Positions 1-6,665 are shown, numbered from the stretch's first letter. The stretch is 10,934 nt of DNA from Clostridium sp. CAG:609 (GCA_000438075.1 FR903516.1:1-10934); one strand, 5' to 3'. Notes: generated from the letters alone by a model not told the origin. Translations and numbers: made by a program.

Positions 1-183
1 AATATTAATGGCTTTATCAATTTTAAATGTTAATAAATCAGTTGTTGCTGTTATTACATTAACATCTGCATTTGATGCAGAGCCATATTGGTTTTGAAAA
101 TATGCATATGTTGCTCCGACTACTAGAAGTGCTAGTGCCACTAGTGCTATTGCACTAAATAATTTTACCTTTTTCTTTTCCAT
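1..183 (-). CDS. Surface protein with SipW-type leader, 5' part only
   Basis: This is the first 61 codons of a gene that runs off the left edge. The ATG is at 181-183, with an AAGGAAG ribosome site about 9 nt upstream. The N-terminus has a lysine-rich start (MEKKKVK), a hydrophobic stretch at about residues 8-22, then GATYAYF at 23-29. That leader resembles those of TasA/camelysin-type proteins exported by Sec and cut by the SipW-type signal peptidase, probably after the Ala of TYA. The visible mature part (residues 28-61) is Asn/Thr/Asp-rich, as in beta-sandwich surface proteins. The protein at 1503-2141 carries the same GATYAYF at exactly the same residue positions, so the two are probably members of one exported family. 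The partner peptidase is not in the window. The family call rests on the leader alone. Confidence 0.75.
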   Translation of the reverse strand, partial: MEKKKVKLFSAIALVALALLVVGATYAYFQNQYGSASNADVNVITATTDLLTFKIDKAINI

Positions 184-241
184 TTAAAAAGACTTCCTTT
201 CCATTACGAAACCTCTATTATGATGCCTCTATTCTATAAAA

Positions 242-270
242 ATTCTACCATTTATTTTATTTATTTGCAA
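242..270 (-). promoter_or_regulatory. Promoter of the 1-183 surface protein gene
   Basis: On the minus strand there is a -35 TTGCAA (265-270), a spacer of exactly 17 nt, and a -10 TAGAAT (242-247) preceded by TGG, which makes an extended -10. Transcription would begin near position 235, giving a leader of about 50 nt before the ATG at 183. It sits just downstream of the recombinase gene, so the surface protein is probably transcribed on its own. Confidence 0.6.
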
Positions 271-285
271 TAGTATTCTATCAAT

Positions 286-1152
286 TTATCTTTTAAATGT
301 TTTGAAATATACTTCTTTTAATCTATCACTTGAAACATGAGTGTAAATTCCTGTTGTTGATAAATTGGAATGTCCCAGTAATTCTTGAACACTTCTTATA
401 TCTGCTCCATTATTTAGTAAATGTGTTGCAAATGTGTGTCTTAATGTATGAGGTGTTACATGTGTTTTAATTGATAAATGTTTCATTATGTCTTTAACTA
501 TTAATTCTATTTCTTCCACTGTATATTTATCACCATGTTTATTTACAAATAAATAATCTTTATCCATTCCTTTACTTAGGTATTTATCTAGGTATTTTTT
601 AGCATAATCTCCATAATAAACAATACGTTCTTTACTACCTTTTCCCATTATTCTTATTTTTTTATCTTTAAAATCAATATCTTTAACTTTTATATTAATT
701 ATTTCACTTACACGACATCCAGTTGAATAAAACATTTCTATTAATAATCTTCTTTTTAATCCTTCATCAGTTTTTATATCAATTGATTCAAGTAACTCTT
801 CCATTTCAGTATAATTTAGATAATTTGGAAGTTTTTTTTCAAGCTTTGGATTTTTTACATTTAAAAATATGTTACTATTAATTAAACCTTCATTCATTAA
901 ATAATTATAAAATGTTCTTAATGCACTTATTCTTCTTGATATAGTACTATTTTTTAAATTCATTTTATCTAAATATTTTAAATATGCTAAAACATTATCT
1001 TTATTTAAATATAAATAATTGATATTTGATTTATTTAAAAAGTCAAAAAAAAGAGTTAAGTCTAACTTATAATTTTTTATTGTATAATCAGAATAATTAT
1101 ATTCACTTTTTAATACTTTAAAAAAATTATCTAATACTTCCTCTTTTTTCAT
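286..1152 (-). CDS. xerC/xerD: Tyrosine recombinase XerC/XerD family
   Basis: This is a 288-residue site-specific recombinase, a normal length for XerC/XerD, which resolves chromosome dimers at dif during division. The N-terminal core-binding (SAM-like) domain spans about residues 1-105 and the catalytic domain about 110-288. The full catalytic set is visible: Arg147 in STGCRVSE, Lys171 in MGKGSKER, His235 and Arg238 in HTLRHTFATH, His261 in LLGHS, and the nucleophile Tyr270 in IYTHVS. Its first 26 nt overlap the end of the upstream 123-residue gene, so it is probably co-transcribed with that gene and the surface protein at 1503-2141. I cannot tell XerC from XerD. An accessory integrase is less likely, given the Xer-like size and close fit to the family, and no element ends are visible around it. 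Confidence 0.9.
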   Translation of the reverse strand: MKKEEVLDNFFKVLKSEYNYSDYTIKNYKLDLTLFFDFLNKSNINYLYLNKDNVLAYLKYLDKMNLKNSTISRRISALRTFYNYLMNEGLINSNIFLNVKNPKLEKKLPNYLNYTEMEELLESIDIKTDEGLKRRLLIEMFYSTGCRVSEIINIKVKDIDFKDKKIRIMGKGSKERIVYYGDYAKKYLDKYLSKGMDKDYLFVNKHGDKYTVEEIELIVKDIMKHLSIKTHVTPHTLRHTFATHLLNNGADIRSVQELLGHSNLSTTGIYTHVSSDRLKEVYFKTFKR

Positions 1153-1498
1153 TTTTTACCACGCTTCTATAAATTTGTTCTATTTCTTCATAATCTTTTT
1201 TAAGACTTTGAATTCTTAGATGAAATTCTCTATTTTCATCACGACATTCTTTTTTTAAATCAGAATATGTATTAACATCTTTGATTACTTTTTCATTATC
1301 ACTTATTTCATCAAGTAATTCATTTATTTCACCCTTGATATGCATTAGGTCTACTGAAAGAAACATTTCAATATCAGCCGATGTAATTGGATTCATAAGT
1401 GCAACTTCCTTATCTGTTAAATTTTCAACCTCAGTTGGATGTAATCTTTTATACTCTTCCACTAAAATTTGTTGATATTTCATTATTCTTTCATTCAT
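1127..1498 (-). CDS. Hypothetical coiled-coil protein
   Basis: This is a 123-residue soluble protein I do not recognise. There is no signal peptide or membrane segment. Residues 1-50 contain a short motif-like stretch (NPITSADIEMFLSVD), and about 54-115 are highly charged and helical with heptad-like spacing, suggesting a coiled coil. The gene starts 4 nt after the stop of the TasA-like gene and ends 26 nt inside the recombinase gene, so it appears to be the middle gene of a three-gene unit. The start at 1498 is supported by an AAAAGG site overlapping the end of the upstream gene. Met6 is a possible alternative start. The position between a surface protein and Xer gives no firm clue to its role. 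Confidence 0.7.
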   Translation of the reverse strand: MNERIMKYQQILVEEYKRLHPTEVENLTDKEVALMNPITSADIEMFLSVDLMHIKGEINELLDEISDNEKVIKDVNTYSDLKKECRDENREFHLRIQSLKKDYEEIEQIYRSVVKNEKRGSIR

Positions 1499-1502
1499 AC
1501 TA

Positions 1503-2141
1503 CTAACCCGCCTTTTCTATTTTGACAAATCCTTCTAATTTTTTATCAAAATTCTTATCTTGTTTTTCACCAAGATTGATATAAGTTATTTTAACATACC
1601 AGTTTTGTGTTACTTCAGTATTTGTTTTTAAAACATAATCTTTAGCAATAAAGTATTTACCAAGACTTGTTGTTAAATCAAAACCGGTTTGTTCTTCACC
1701 CTTTCCATCTGTTACACTTACATATTTTAATCCTTCGATTTGCGTTAATTCATCACCATTAGGATCCGTTACCTTAAGTAAAAGTTCTGCATTTTGTTTA
1801 TCTGATGAATATTCTAAATCATTAGTTTCAATATTTAATATAAAGTTATATTTCATTTCTTTTTCAGCAGATGGATTTTCAACTTTTAAATAAGCACTTG
1901 CAAATGTTTCACTTGTTAAGTTGCCCATTCCTTCTTTAAAATTATCTACGGTTGGGTTTATGTATATTGGATTGCCTGAGTCAAAAGAACTAAAATTGGT
2001 TGTAGCAGTTTTAACATCCACTACCGGAGATATTTTAGAGACCCTAATCATTGTAAAATATGCATATGTTGCACCTGTTAACATAATTAATAATGCTCCA
2101 ATATAAGCAATAAGCATCAATCTTTGTATTTTTTTATTCAT
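1503..2141 (-). CDS. TasA/camelysin-like surface protein with SipW-type leader
   Basis: This is a 212-residue exported protein. The N-terminus is MNKKIQR, followed by a hydrophobic segment (about 8-25) and GATYAYF at 23-29, the signature of leaders cut by the SipW-type signal peptidase in TasA, TapA and camelysin. The mature part (about 28-212) has alternating beta-strand-like stretches without cysteines. It contains KVENPSAEKEMKYNF and WYVKITYINLG, patterns typical of the beta-sandwich TasA/camelysin fold. There is no LPXTG or other anchor, so it is probably secreted or assembled into surface fibres. The ATG at 2141 is preceded by GGTGAT with a 5-nt gap, matching the extended anti-Shine-Dalgarno. 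A stop lies in frame just upstream at 2148-2150, so no longer start exists. No SipW gene is in the window. The family assignment is by leader and general pattern, not by close match. Confidence 0.75.
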   Translation of the reverse strand: MNKKIQRLMLIAYIGALLIMLTGATYAYFTMIRVSKISPVVDVKTATTNFSSFDSGNPIYINPTVDNFKEGMGNLTSETFASAYLKVENPSAEKEMKYNFILNIETNDLEYSSDKQNAELLLKVTDPNGDELTQIEGLKYVSVTDGKGEEQTGFDLTTSLGKYFIAKDYVLKTNTEVTQNWYVKITYINLGEKQDKNFDKKLEGFVKIEKAG

Positions 2142-2169
2142 AAAGTATCACCCATTTTTTCATTTTCAT
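2134..2169 (-). CDS. Possible 11-codon leader peptide upstream of the TasA-like gene
   Basis: The strongest Shine-Dalgarno in this area, AGGAGGGG at 2174-2181, lies 32 nt before the TasA-like start, too far to serve it. It sits 4 nt from an ATG (2167-2169) and 10 nt from a second ATG (2161-2163), both opening the short frame MKMKKWVILYE. That frame ends at TAA 2134-2136, overlapping the TasA-like ATG by 8 nt. This arrangement fits translational coupling by a leader peptide. It could be chance in such AT-rich DNA. Confidence 0.3.
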   Translation of the reverse strand: MKMKKWVILYE

Positions 2170-2188
2170 ATAACCCCTCCTACTATTA

Positions 2189-2217
2189 ATTTTATAATAT
2201 TTATTAGAAATATTCAA
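2189..2217 (-). promoter_or_regulatory. Possible promoter of the TasA-like gene
   Basis: Minus-strand TTGAAT (2212-2217), a 17-nt spacer and TAAAAT (2189-2194) lie directly after the queH stop. An overlapping TATAAA at 2191-2196 would need a 15-nt spacer. The predicted start, near 2182-2184, falls just before the AGGAGGGG site. The region is AT-rich, so confidence is limited. Confidence 0.35.
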
Positions 2218-2218
2218 G

Positions 2219-2824
2219 CTATTTTTGATTATTTTCTTTACTAAATAAACAACCACAATAATCTTGACGATATAAATTATAAACTTTGCTATATTCTATA
2301 CTTCTTTTATAGCCATCTTCTTTTTTAAAATCACTATATAAATACTTTACACCAAGTCTTTTTTCAAGAATACCACCAAGAATATTAATTTGCTTACTAT
2401 TTTTATGAGGACTTACTGTTAGAGTTGTTCCAAAATATTCAAAGTTTTTTTCTTTTGCAAGTGTTGCAGTATACTCCATTCTTAACATAAAACATACCGG
2501 GCATCTAGCTTTACCTTCACGTTCTTTTTCTAAACCTTTTACTCTACATCTGTATGTTTTATTATCATAATCACAATCCATAAACTTTATATTATGATTA
2601 AATTCTTTGATAAATCTAATTTGTTCACTTTTTCTTTTTTCATATTCTTCTTTAGGTTCAATATTGGGATTATAATAAAGAACGGTTATATCAAAATATG
2701 GTGCAAGGTAAGATAAAACTTGTGTTGAACAAGGACCACAACAACTATGAAGTAAAAGTGTTGGTTTATAATCTAGTGAATTAATAAGTTTTTTTAATTC
2801 ATTCTGATAATTCATTCTTTTCAC
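2219..2824 (-). CDS. queH: Epoxyqueuosine reductase QueH
   Basis: QueH is the non-cobalamin epoxyqueuosine reductase (formerly DUF208) that reduces oQ to queuosine at tRNA position 34, the last step of queuosine synthesis. The protein is 201 residues, a usual length. The family's cysteine motifs are present: HSCCGPCS (Cys28, Cys29, Cys32), RCPVCF (Cys108, Cys111) and YRQDYCGC (Cys190, Cys192). TTLTVSPHKN at about 133-142 is also typical. The cysteines bind an iron-sulfur cluster in characterised members. The gene overlaps the end of divIB by 26 nt, so it is translated from the same message as the cell-wall genes, an unusual partner set. The ATG at 2824 follows AGAAAGTGA. Met4 at 2815 is an alternative start. 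No other queuosine-pathway gene is in the window. Confidence 0.93.
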   Translation of the reverse strand: MKRMNYQNELKKLINSLDYKPTLLLHSCCGPCSTQVLSYLAPYFDITVLYYNPNIEPKEEYEKRKSEQIRFIKEFNHNIKFMDCDYDNKTYRCRVKGLEKEREGKARCPVCFMLRMEYTATLAKEKNFEYFGTTLTVSPHKNSKQINILGGILEKRLGVKYLYSDFKKEDGYKRSIEYSKVYNLYRQDYCGCLFSKENNQK

Positions 2825-3545
2825 TTTCTTTCTTTTTTATTAATTCAAATGGTTGAAATACCACTCTTTCGCTGCTACTATCAAAATAAATTACCCCTTT
2901 TTGTCCTTCATTTAATGTGGCATATACTTCCATATATTTATCCATCTTATCAAAATTTGCTAAATTAATATATACAATATTTCCATCATTCATTCTAAGT
3001 AAGAATCTATTACCATCAATTGTTACATCATTTTTGATATTGGGACTATACTCTATTTCACTTATTAAACTGATATTATCATAATTAATATTATTCATTT
3101 TTTTAATTAAAGTTGTTTTTATATCACTTGGAATGTAATTAACAAGTAATGGAACACCTACGATATCAAGATTATCCATAGTGGTACCATCTTCTAGAAT
3201 GTATGATTTATCTAATACACTATAATATAATACTTTTTTTTCTGTTATGGTTAATTCAAGTTTTCCACTTAATGATTTATTTATTGTTACATCATTAATT
3301 ATACTTAATGTTTTTATTCTTTTTTTAATATTTCTTGAATTTATTTTAAACATATATTTTGCATCACTTAGTTCTGATACGTTTAATATTTCATCATCTG
3401 TTATTATGTTATTTCCTTTGATAACAATATTTTTTATTGGCAAATTAAGACAATAGTAAAAAGCCATTATAATTAAATATAATGTCAAGAGCATAACTAA
3501 GCATGCTTTTTTATTTAACTTTCTTTTTACTTTCTTCTTTGCCAC
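2799..3545 (-). CDS. divIB: Cell division protein DivIB/FtsQ
   Basis: This is a bitopic septum protein that works with FtsL/DivIC and FtsB-type partners in the divisome. From the GTG at 3545 the protein is 248 residues: a very basic cytoplasmic tail (AKKKVKRKLNKK), one membrane helix at about 14-32, then an extracellular POTRA domain at about 37-104 (PIKNIVIKGNNIITDDEIL) and a beta domain to about 215, ending in a charged tail. The order murG-murB-divIB is the classic division and cell-wall cluster order, which supports the call despite the low sequence conservation of the family. Start choice: an ATG at 3557 overlaps the murB stop but has no ribosome site. GGTGAT lies 4 nt before the GTG at 3545, so I prefer that GTG. 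ftsA and ftsZ do not follow; queH does. Confidence 0.85.
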   Translation of the reverse strand: MAKKKVKRKLNKKACLVMLLTLYLIIMAFYYCLNLPIKNIVIKGNNIITDDEILNVSELSDAKYMFKINSRNIKKRIKTLSIINDVTINKSLSGKLELTITEKKVLYYSVLDKSYILEDGTTMDNLDIVGVPLLVNYIPSDIKTTLIKKMNNINYDNISLISEIEYSPNIKNDVTIDGNRFLLRMNDGNIVYINLANFDKMDKYMEVYATLNEGQKGVIYFDSSSERVVFQPFELIKKKESEKNELSE

Positions 3546-3550
3546 ACTAA

Positions 3551-4417
3551 TCACCATTTAATTATTATTTGTTCTAATTCTAAATCTATATTCTTTTTTA
3601 ATTTTACTTCTTTTTTTATTTCTTCAATTAACTTTATTATATCACTACTTTTAGCAAATTCATAGTTAATTATAAAATTTGCATGTTTATCACTTACTTT
3701 TGCTCCTCCGATAGATAAATTTTTTAACCCACATTCATCAATTAATTTACCAGCAGAATTGCCTTTTGGATTTTTAAATACACTTCCTGCACTTGGATAT
3801 TCAAGTGGTTGTTTACTTATTCTATCATTGAATATCTCTTTAATATATTCATATGCTTCATTCGCATCTCCTAGTTCTATTTTTAGTATAGCCCCTAAAA
3901 TAATCATATTATTTTTTTTAAAACTAGTTTCTCTATAACTATAATCTATATCTTCTTTATTAAGATATTTAATTACACCATCATCATAAACTAGAATACT
4001 TATTAAATGATTAAATATTTCATCATTATTACATCCAGCATTACCACGGATTGCACCACCTAAGGTACCAGGTATTCCATATAGTTTTTTTAAATTTACA
4101 TAACCATTATCAATACAGGTTTTTATTAATTTATTTAGATTTATTCCTGCACCAGCATAACAAATCTTACCTTTAAACTCTACTTCATTTAAGTTATCAA
4201 GCTTTATTATTGTTCCATTAAAGTCTTCATCTGGAAGTATTACATTTGATCCACCACCAAGAAGAAGATATGGAATATTTTTATTCTTTAACTCATCAAA
4301 AATAGGTTTTAAATCATATGCTGATTTGGGTTTAATTAAGTATTTAGCAATGCCTCCGATTTTATATGTATTATAGTTTTTTAAATCAATATTCATTTTT
4401 TCTACGAATTCATTCAT
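3551..4417 (-). CDS. murB: UDP-N-acetylenolpyruvoylglucosamine reductase MurB
   Basis: MurB reduces UDP-GlcNAc-enolpyruvate to UDP-MurNAc with NADPH and FAD in the cytoplasm, the second committed step of peptidoglycan precursor synthesis. The 288-residue length fits the shorter, Gram-positive type II enzymes. Visible motifs are YNTYKIGG (15-22), the FAD-binding LLGGGSN (52-58), GIPGTLGGAIRGNAG (114-128), YSYRETSFK with catalytic Arg162, YPSAGSVFKNP with catalytic Ser212, GAKVSDKHANFIIN (238-251), and the C-terminal ELEQIII with the likely catalytic Glu282. The start overlaps the murG stop by 4 nt (ATGA), and AAAGGA precedes it, so translation is probably coupled. Nothing essential appears to be missing. 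Confidence 0.96.
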   Translation of the reverse strand: MNEFVEKMNIDLKNYNTYKIGGIAKYLIKPKSAYDLKPIFDELKNKNIPYLLLGGGSNVILPDEDFNGTIIKLDNLNEVEFKGKICYAGAGINLNKLIKTCIDNGYVNLKKLYGIPGTLGGAIRGNAGCNNDEIFNHLISILVYDDGVIKYLNKEDIDYSYRETSFKKNNMIILGAILKIELGDANEAYEYIKEIFNDRISKQPLEYPSAGSVFKNPKGNSAGKLIDECGLKNLSIGGAKVSDKHANFIINYEFAKSSDIIKLIEEIKKEVKLKKNIDLELEQIIIKW

Positions 4418-5496
4418 TTTATCAATTCCTTTATTGTATCATATATAATATTTGATGATGATTTTTCATTCATCTTATCTAAGTTTTTTATCATTTCATT
4501 GTATTTATCTTTATTATATACAAGTTCATTTATTGCTACTTGAATCATGTTTGCATTTAAATTTTTTTCTTCGATTAGTTCTGCAACACCAAGATTAGCT
4601 AAATCTAGGGCATTATAATATTGATGATTATTTGCAACATATGGACTTGGTATTAAAATACTTGGTTTTTTTAATGCCACAATTTCTGATAAAGTTGATG
4701 CCCCTGCCCTTGAGATAATTAAATATGCACTACCTAATATACTTGATAAGTTATCATAATAAGGAATTACTTTAACATTTTTAGAAAAATTATTGTCTTT
4801 CATAAATTCTTCATAATAGTTTTTACCTGCGATATATAATACTTTATATGATTCATTACCTATCATACTTAAATATGCTTTAAATTTATTATTAAATGAT
4901 TCACTACCTAGAGAACCTGCTACTATAATAATTACTTTATCACTTTTTTTAAAACCAAATTCACTTAAATCTTTAGTCTCTTGCTTTTTTGCAAGTTCTC
5001 CACATGGGTTACCAGTATAGACTACTTTTTTTGCTTTAGTAAAGTAGGCTTCACTATTTTTAAAAGATACACCAATACAATCAGCATATTTAGATAACAT
5101 TATATTTGATTTACCTGGAATACTATTTTGTTCATGAATAAATGAGGGAATATGTAAAGTTTTTGCTGCTTTAATAACTGGATATGTAACATAACCACCT
5201 ACACCTATTACTATATCTGGTTTAAATTCATTCATAATATTAATACATTCTTTAATACTTTTTTTAATTAAGAATATATTTTTAAAATCTCTGATTATAT
5301 TTTTTTTACTAAAACCATATATTTCTAAACCAATATATTTTATACCAAGCTTAGGTATAATATCTTTTTCCATTCTATTGTGTGTCCCAATATATATTAC
5401 ACTTAAATTTTTATCGTGTCTTTTTAATTCATCTATAATTGCAAGAGCGGGATTAATGTGACCCATTGTTCCACCTGCAGAAATAATTACTTTCAT
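4414..5496 (-). CDS. murG: Lipid II synthase MurG (GT28 glycosyltransferase)
   Basis: MurG transfers GlcNAc from UDP-GlcNAc to lipid I at the inner face of the membrane, forming lipid II. The 360-residue length is normal. The N-domain has the glycine-rich loop SAGGTMGHINPALA (6-19) with His13; one loop residue is Met where Gly is usual (TMGH rather than TGGH). GVGGYVTYP (98-106), HEQN (121-124), PGKSN (127-131) and GNP (162-164) follow. The C-domain has the second glycine-rich loop AGSLGSESFN (193-202) and the UDP-GlcNAc site SRAGASTLSEI (262-272) with Glu271, then NNHQYYNA with Gln292 and Asn295. The ATG at 5496 follows AGGAAGTGA. It heads the murG-murB-divIB-queH group and probably has its own promoter just upstream. 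Confidence 0.96.
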   Translation of the reverse strand: MKVIISAGGTMGHINPALAIIDELKRHDKNLSVIYIGTHNRMEKDIIPKLGIKYIGLEIYGFSKKNIIRDFKNIFLIKKSIKECINIMNEFKPDIVIGVGGYVTYPVIKAAKTLHIPSFIHEQNSIPGKSNIMLSKYADCIGVSFKNSEAYFTKAKKVVYTGNPCGELAKKQETKDLSEFGFKKSDKVIIIVAGSLGSESFNNKFKAYLSMIGNESYKVLYIAGKNYYEEFMKDNNFSKNVKVIPYYDNLSSILGSAYLIISRAGASTLSEIVALKKPSILIPSPYVANNHQYYNALDLANLGVAELIEEKNLNANMIQVAINELVYNKDKYNEMIKNLDKMNEKSSSNIIYDTIKELIK

Positions 5497-5515
5497 AATT
5501 TCACTTCCTAATTTA

Positions 5516-5521
5516 ATTATA
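5516..5521 (-). promoter_or_regulatory. Likely -10 element of a murG promoter
   Basis: A perfect TATAAT (minus strand) sits 20 nt before the murG ATG and just ahead of its AGGAAGTGA ribosome site. The -35 region is poor. The stretch from TGTATAATTAAA through AGGAAGTG to ATTATG is nearly the same as the one in front of mscL (9940-9968), where a good -35 exists, which makes a real promoter with a very short leader more credible. Confidence 0.4.
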
Positions 5522-5561
5522 CACTAAATATTAAAAATATTAAAACAATTTGGTGAAATAT

Positions 5562-6143
5562 TCATAAATTTTTGTCATCTACGATATACTTTACACTTTT
5601 ATTTATATTAATTGTACCATATATTATTACTTCAATTCCTCTTTTTTCTAGAGTTTTAATTATTTTATCTGTAGCCACAATATCAAGCAAACAAATAAAA
5701 TCTAAGTTATATTTACTATCACTATTTAAAACATAATTAAGTACACCATACTTATATTTATTATTTAATGCTTTTAGTTCTTCGATTAATTTTGTATTAA
5801 ATGACATAATATAATAATTTCTTTTATATCTATTTAATATTTTTAATAATTTAGTTTTATCTATGTTTCTATCCTTTATTTCAATTAATAATATCTTATT
5901 TGTATTTATACTTAATATATCTGTAAGTAAATATACATCTTTCATATCTTTATAAAACATCTTACTAACTAATGTGCCATTATATAAAGCATCATGATAA
6001 ATAATTATTTTTTTATCTTGTGTTGTTCTTACATCAAATTCTACCCCGATATATTTATCGCTTTTTATTGCATTTTTTATTGCTTCATATGAATTATCTT
6101 TTATATATTTATTCCATATACCCCGGTGGGCAATAAGATTCAT
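5562..6143 (-). CDS. GDPD-family glycerophosphodiester phosphodiesterase (short)
   Basis: This protein resembles enzymes that split glycerophosphodiesters into sn-glycerol 3-phosphate and an alcohol. From the ATG at 6143 it has 193 residues and no leader, so it is cytoplasmic. The metal and catalytic residues are in place: AHRG with His6 and Arg7, Asn17, EFDVRTTQD with Glu35 and Asp37, His50 in YHD, and EIK with Glu88 and Lys90. It is shorter than the usual ~240 residues. The last barrel strands are reduced, and the expected Asp-Gly-Ile-Ile-Thr-Asp type ending is replaced by YIVDDKNL. Start choice: the frame can open with GTG at 6152, but GGTGAT lies 4 nt before the ATG at 6143, so I use that ATG. 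An intrinsic terminator lies directly upstream, so expression needs readthrough or a weak promoter in the 6153-6166 gap (a TATAAT lies at 6159-6164). Confidence 0.85.
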   Translation of the reverse strand: MNLIAHRGIWNKYIKDNSYEAIKNAIKSDKYIGVEFDVRTTQDKKIIIYHDALYNGTLVSKMFYKDMKDVYLLTDILSINTNKILLIEIKDRNIDKTKLLKILNRYKRNYYIMSFNTKLIEELKALNNKYKYGVLNYVLNSDSKYNLDFICLLDIVATDKIIKTLEKRGIEVIIYGTININKSVKYIVDDKNL

Positions 6144-6166
6144 AAATATCACCAGTTAATTATATG

Positions 6167-6196
6167 AAAAAAACACCAAAGATAATCTTTAATGTT
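6167..6196 (-). terminator. Intrinsic terminator of the small membrane-peptide gene
   Basis: On the minus strand an 11-bp stem (6186-6196 with 6172-6182, two G-U pairs, 3-nt loop at 6183-6185) is followed by a run of U residues (to about 6167). It begins 4 nt after the stop of the 29-codon gene. It ends transcription before the GDPD gene. Confidence 0.7.
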
Positions 6197-6199
6197 TTA

Positions 6200-6289
6200 C
6201 TAAAATGCCATAAATACAGAAATATATATGAGTAATAATACAAAACTTATTACTGATATTCCTTTAGCACTATTCTTTTTTTCTTTCAT
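6200..6289 (-). CDS. 29-residue single-pass membrane peptide
   Basis: This short gene is framed by its own signals. The ATG at 6287-6289 follows GAGGT with a 3-nt gap, and the TAG is at 6200-6202. The peptide starts MKEKKNSAKG and continues with about 18 hydrophobic residues ending ISVFMAF, so it is a lysine-rich cytoplasmic tail plus one membrane helix with almost nothing outside. A promoter (6310-6338) lies about 20 nt upstream and an intrinsic terminator (6167-6196) follows at once, giving a predicted transcript of about 135 nt. I do not recognise a family. Such peptides may be small membrane regulators or type I toxin-like peptides; no antisense RNA gene is evident, so no function is claimed. 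Confidence 0.6.
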   Translation of the reverse strand: MKEKKNSAKGISVISFVLLLIYISVFMAF

Positions 6290-6309
6290 ATTACCTCATA
6301 TCCTAAAAC

Positions 6310-6338
6310 ATAATACCAAGAATAAATAATTTTTTCAA
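6310..6338 (-). promoter_or_regulatory. Extended -10 promoter of the small membrane-peptide gene
   Basis: Minus-strand TTGAAA (6333-6338), a 17-nt spacer and TATTAT (6310-6315) preceded by TGG (extended -10). Transcription would start near 6303, about 14 nt before the ATG at 6289. This is one of the best promoter matches in the window. Confidence 0.6.
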
Positions 6339-6372
6339 GTACTTATTCTCATGTTTTACAAATATGTGTAAA

Positions 6373-6663
6373 TTATTTTTCTATTTTTTCCCATTTAGCT
6401 TCAAGATTTATATTTTTCTTTATCGGAGTATTAAAATCAAATTTTTCTCCATCTTTGTACCAACCAACAAATTTATATTCATCATTATCTGGTAATGTTG
6501 GTTCATCCACCTTTTCTCCGATTCTTACACTTATTGGTGCAACCCCTGCTCCAATTTTGGCAGTAAATGACACAGTTACTTTTCTAAAATAAGTTAAGTA
6601 AATAATACTTATAACCACCATTACACTACCTAATATCAATAACAAAATTTTATTATTTTTCAT
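6373..6663 (-). CDS. Membrane-anchored InlB B-repeat (Listeria-Bacteroides repeat) protein
   Basis: This is a 96-residue protein with a short positive start (MKNNK), one hydrophobic segment at about 5-26, and a single extracellular domain at about 29-94. The domain matches the InlB B-repeat pattern: a beta strand (VTVSFTAKIG), PTLPDNDEYKFVGWYKDGEKF, and the closing NINLEAKW. B-repeats are small beta-grasp modules, usually in tandem on large adhesins. A lone copy behind an uncleaved anchor is unusual, and its role is unknown. GAGGTAGAT precedes the ATG with a short gap. It starts 2 nt after the end of the unknown 136-residue gene and closes the mscL-trmD operon. No clear terminator follows; only a 6-bp TTTACA/TGTAAA hairpin lies after it, without a U run. 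Confidence 0.75.
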   Translation of the reverse strand: MKNNKILLLILGSVMVVISIIYLTYFRKVTVSFTAKIGAGVAPISVRIGEKVDEPTLPDNDEYKFVGWYKDGEKFDFNTPIKKNINLEAKWEKIEK

Positions 6664-6665
6664 AC

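Noticed and set aside
286..1152. Integrase of a mobile element
   Set aside because: Length and motifs fit housekeeping XerC/XerD. No attachment-site repeats, tRNA gene or phage genes are nearby.
6159..6164. TATAAT as a promoter for the GDPD gene
   Set aside because: There is no acceptable -35 at 16-18 nt, and the predicted start would leave almost no leader before the GGTGAT site; mentioned only as a possibility.
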